The notes under the pieces are model-generated. The model searched no databases, was not told the DNA's origin, and saw nothing but the letters and a program-made list of their open reading frames with translations. Positions 61,101 to 64,000 of a stretch of 64,000 nt of DNA are shown here, one piece after another. The stretch covers positions 2,230,001-2,294,000 of the forward strand of contig OU612069.1 in NCBI GenBank assembly GCA_914767715.1, written 5' to 3'. The position numbers and the translations under genes are program-made. This DNA comes from Membranipora membranacea (taxonomy: Eukaryota; Bryozoa; Gymnolaemata; Cheilostomatida; Membraniporidae). Position 1 is the first letter of the stretch. Every line of letters begins with the position of its first letter.

Positions 61101-64000
61101 CAAACAAAACCATCAATCAGTTATAGGTTTGAGAAAGGAAGCGGAAGCATACATGACAAGTTGGAAGACCCAGAAACCAGGAGGTCTCCGCGGACGAACT
61201 CTCGACCCAGAGTACCACTCTGCCCGTCCCGCAGTGGGGGTGTAATTTTGTCCTTGTTATCATTTATTTTAAGCCAAAATTAGAGCAATCATATTATGAA
61301 ATGCTTAATTTTATCTGATTTTTCAAAATACATTGTTGCACTATATCAGATCGAGGTGAGATAGTATGTTAATAGGCAATTATGTATAGGTATATGTACT
61401 GTGGGGGTAGGAAAACATAGTTTTTCTTGCAACGAGAAGCCTAAAAAGCCATCTGGGTGAAGGAAGCTGAAAAAAGAGAAGAAAAAGGGAGATAGGGAGG
61501 AGATGGAAAATACCCCTAAAAACTGGGAGGCTCCCTACCAAAAACTGGGAGGCTCCCTACCAAAAGCTGGGAGGCTCCCTACCAAAAACTGGGAGGCTCC
61601 CTACCAAAAAGGGAGACTTGTCAGGTATGAGCGGCGGAAGATCAAGTTTGAGAGGTCAGACCAAAATGAAGACAAAATTCAAAATTGACTTATCAATTGT
61701 CTAGGATAAGGGTCTTCATATCAAGTCATGAAAGAGGACATGTATAAAATCACCCTGTCACTCTGTTGTGTTGACAGGCTTGGCAAGACAGGCTATCAAT
61801 AATTGTGGTGACCTGTCCCCTAAACAGTCAAAAGTATAGTGACTTTGTCTAATGACCCTTATCCTTGATACAGTGAAATTTGATTTGTCATCATTTTTAT
61901 TTGGCCCCTCTAGCTTCATCTAGTCCTACCACCTTTCGTTCTCCACCCGATACTGATTGATGACAGATAGATTTTTCCACATTCCAGTGTTTTGTGTGAA
62001 AAAACCAGCAATAAATAAAATATAGGCCCAAGTATTCTGATATGAATATCTTTAATCTCATCACCCAAGGTTTTCCTATGCGACCGAGGCCAAGGTATGA
62101 AAAATTTCCTCAACCCATCTAGGAAGTTTTGTCTTACTTCTAGGAAGTTTTGTTTAACTTATGCTCATACCAAGGCTCGGTGTTACTTATAATACGCAAT
62201 CAGCTATCTTATCGTGGATAGTGCATATTGATATCCCATTGAGGTTGCTATACACTGTGATCTTTCCATATCTCCTTCTATCTTACGGAAACCCAACACT
62301 AAGATTGTTAGATTTAGGGGACAAGCGAATTCACATAGAGCCCCTTCAAATATACTTTAAACCATGGCATCTCCACAAACATACAATTTTCCAGGTGACA
62401 TTCTATTGTATAGTAAATGAGAACGTTTTGTTGCACTGAGGGCTAATTGTCAATTAATATCATATTAATTATACTCCTATCTTTTTGACAGGTGTATGAA
62501 GCGGTAATCAGATGGGTCAAACACGATATAGAAGGTAGAAAACAAACTCTGGCGCCTCTTCTGGCTAAAGTGAAACTACCATTACTTCCTGCCTCCTACC
62601 TCACACAGGTAAGCTTATAGAGATTACAGTGATTGTGTGACTTACTATGCTTATTTGTGTATCATCGTCATGAGATTATGTTACAACACTAGGCGATCAC
62701 TTGTGTTTCCATGTTTTACCAATGCATGGATATTAAATGAAGCGCAACACAAAACTATATTTCGGAAATCCCCAATTCTATTTTCCTGCTGCCATTTATG
62801 CTGCACTCGACTACAAGGGAAATCAAAAGTAGTTCCTTTGTAGTAAATTCTCCAACCTAAGAGATATGTGTGGTGTCTTTTACCTGAGAAAAAGTGATTA
62901 CTTGGCACACACATAGGTCTAGAACTGGCAGTAGTGAATATTTGGCAATAATTCTTTATATGGAGCCACTAGATTATTAGGTAGTTCCCATCGGGCAACA
63001 AGAAAACGCTCACTGCATAATGTTTCCTGCTTCTGTAGCAGATCTCATATGCCAAATGCTCAGCCTTATTGTATCGCAGATTACAGAAAACCAGGGAGTT
63101 TGGGATATCCCAAACTCCCTGCACTAACGAAGGTACCATGCAGCGAAGTATTATCGTAAGTTGTTTACTCATGTAATATGAGAAGACAACTTGACCAGTA
63201 TCACTGTACATGTTTAATTTCTCATCTCATGCTCTTGTATAGGTTGTAGAAGTTGATGATATTATACACAGTGATTTAGAGTGTAGAGACTTTGTAGATG
63301 AAGCTAAGTCCTATCAGCTCTCACTAGCAGGTCTCACTCCGATACAGAGACCTTATAATAGGATGGTACCCAGAAGAAGCTGCTCTGGTGAGTAATCTAC
63401 TAGATGTTTACTTCTTTTTCAATTTATTCAGTCTTTTTGTTTACATCTGACGCAATTTGTTATCATTGGACAGTTAATTGTTAAAACTGAGGTTTTCTGA
63501 AAGTTAACAGCATGAATAGTTGAGAAACTAACTTGTTGACCTCTGATTTGCATGGCTAACAGTTTGTAAGGCGAATGGGATACTTTTATCTCCCAGGGTC
63601 CAAAAGCAAATCCTTCTAATGGCTTGTGATAATTGCTTGCTATAGTTAGAATCTGCTCCAGAACCTAACGTAATTGAACCAGTAACCCAAGAGATTTTCT
63701 GATGAAAGTTGATTCTTCTATGATGATTACCAACTTGAAGAGATAGTAGGAATGTAGCTATCCCTTGAGCCATAGCAGTAATAGATTTGAAAAATGACCT
63801 GAGAGTGTAAGATGCGATCAGGTAACATAGGACAAATGAGTAGGCGCAACTTGACACAGGCCCATCTAGAATAAATTTTCTTACCCGAGTCTAAAATTGT
63901 CATATGTCATGTCATATACCCGCCCAATGTAGTGATATCTTAGTGGTTGCTCTCCAAACCTCCATCTAAACAAGATAGCTGTCAGCACTACATATAAGAC
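58112..64000 (+). CDS. BTB-BACK (kelch-like family) protein, 3' partial
   Basis: Exons 58112-58211, 59261-59921, 60875-61022, 62492-62608 and 63243-63387 join in frame to about 390 codons; the rest lies beyond the window. Exon 1 (MSDQLNRTRPLTSPDERD...) ends at a strong GTGAGT, and its phase fits the exon at 59261. I therefore prefer this start over the internal ATG at 59272. A low-complexity N-terminus of about 120 residues is followed by BTB (about 125-240: MCDLELKVGS, HRVVLSCCSRYFRSMFTS, LLLQFAYTGRV) and BACK (about 245-370: ADSYMSDHFNEL, CEEFLTI, YEAVIRWVKHD, LLAKVKLPLLP, CRDFVDEAKSYQL). Kelch repeats are expected next. Such proteins are substrate adaptors for CUL3 ubiquitin ligases. I cannot assign a KLHL number; the long N-terminal extension is unusual. 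Confidence 0.9.
59975..60100. repeat. dispersed repeat, direct match to 35817-35945
   Basis: Shares CATAACACAG, TGGGCTTGTT, AAAGCTGATTAGTTG.AGAAACA and TTAATTTCATG in the same order as the fucosyltransferase intron. It lies in the intron after the BTB exon. Confidence 0.65.
61508..61612. repeat. 23-bp tandem repeat, about four units
   Basis: Unit AACTGGGAGGCTCCCTACCAAA, with AACTGGGAGG/AGCTGGGAGG variants; each unit contains the palindromic GGGAGGCTCCC. It lies in the intron between BACK exons. Confidence 0.95.
63093..63120. repeat. perfect 28-bp palindrome
   Basis: The 14-base arm AGGGAGTTTGGGAT at 63093-63106 is followed at once by its exact reverse complement to 63120, with no loop. It lies in the intron before the last exon in the window. 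Confidence 0.95.

Overview
This is a window of an intron-rich, AT-rich animal nuclear genome. Every confident gene is split by GT-AG introns, and the genes are metazoan in type: YIPF6, ARB2A/FAM172A, a NEK-type kinase, a GT10 fucosyltransferase, a BTB-BACK (kelch-like) protein and a CUB/EGF/mucin membrane protein. LINE, SINE, hAT-like, pogo-like and fold-back elements, microsatellites and long G tracts are scattered throughout. This suits a marine or aquatic invertebrate; I cannot name the clade from sequence alone.

Layout: (1) 170-2354 (+) is the 3' part of YIPF6. (2) 3503-12885 (+) is a ten-exon gene of 889 codons: signal peptide, CUB, CUB, Thr-rich mucin stretch, two EGF modules, CUB, CUB, stalk, transmembrane helix and cytoplasmic tail. 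(3) 13740-18350 holds debris of at least three non-LTR retrotransposons, one nested in another. (4) 18800-21790 has no gene I recognise. (5) 21794-25117 (-) is ARB2A. (6) 26191-30551 (-) is a compact NEK-like kinase. (7) 33571-37492 (+) is an alpha-1,3-fucosyltransferase-like gene. (8) 38469-40890 (-) is a multi-exon, probably transposon-derived gene, followed by a decayed RT fragment at 41470-42900 (+). (9) 43785-53051 (-) is a broken second copy of the CUB/EGF gene. (10) 53140-58110 has no recognised gene. (11) 58112-64000 (+) is the N-terminal part of a BTB-BACK gene that runs off the window.

The main large-scale structure is an inverted duplication. The left arm is about 3420-13675 and the right arm about 37815-53135, in opposite orientation. 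The roughly 24 kb between them carries ARB2A, the NEK-like kinase and the fucosyltransferase. The left copy of the CUB/EGF gene is open from start to stop. The right copy has lost the second CUB exon and the EGF exon and carries several independent disabling changes. Different mobile elements have entered each arm since the duplication.

The YIPF6, ARB2A, kinase, fucosyltransferase and BTB genes show no sign of a shared pathway. The most unusual gene is the CUB/EGF receptor-like protein, whose extracellular exons are all phase 1-1 and whose copy is decaying nearby. All exon borders were placed by eye from splice consensus, frame continuity and remembered family conservation; no alignment program was run.
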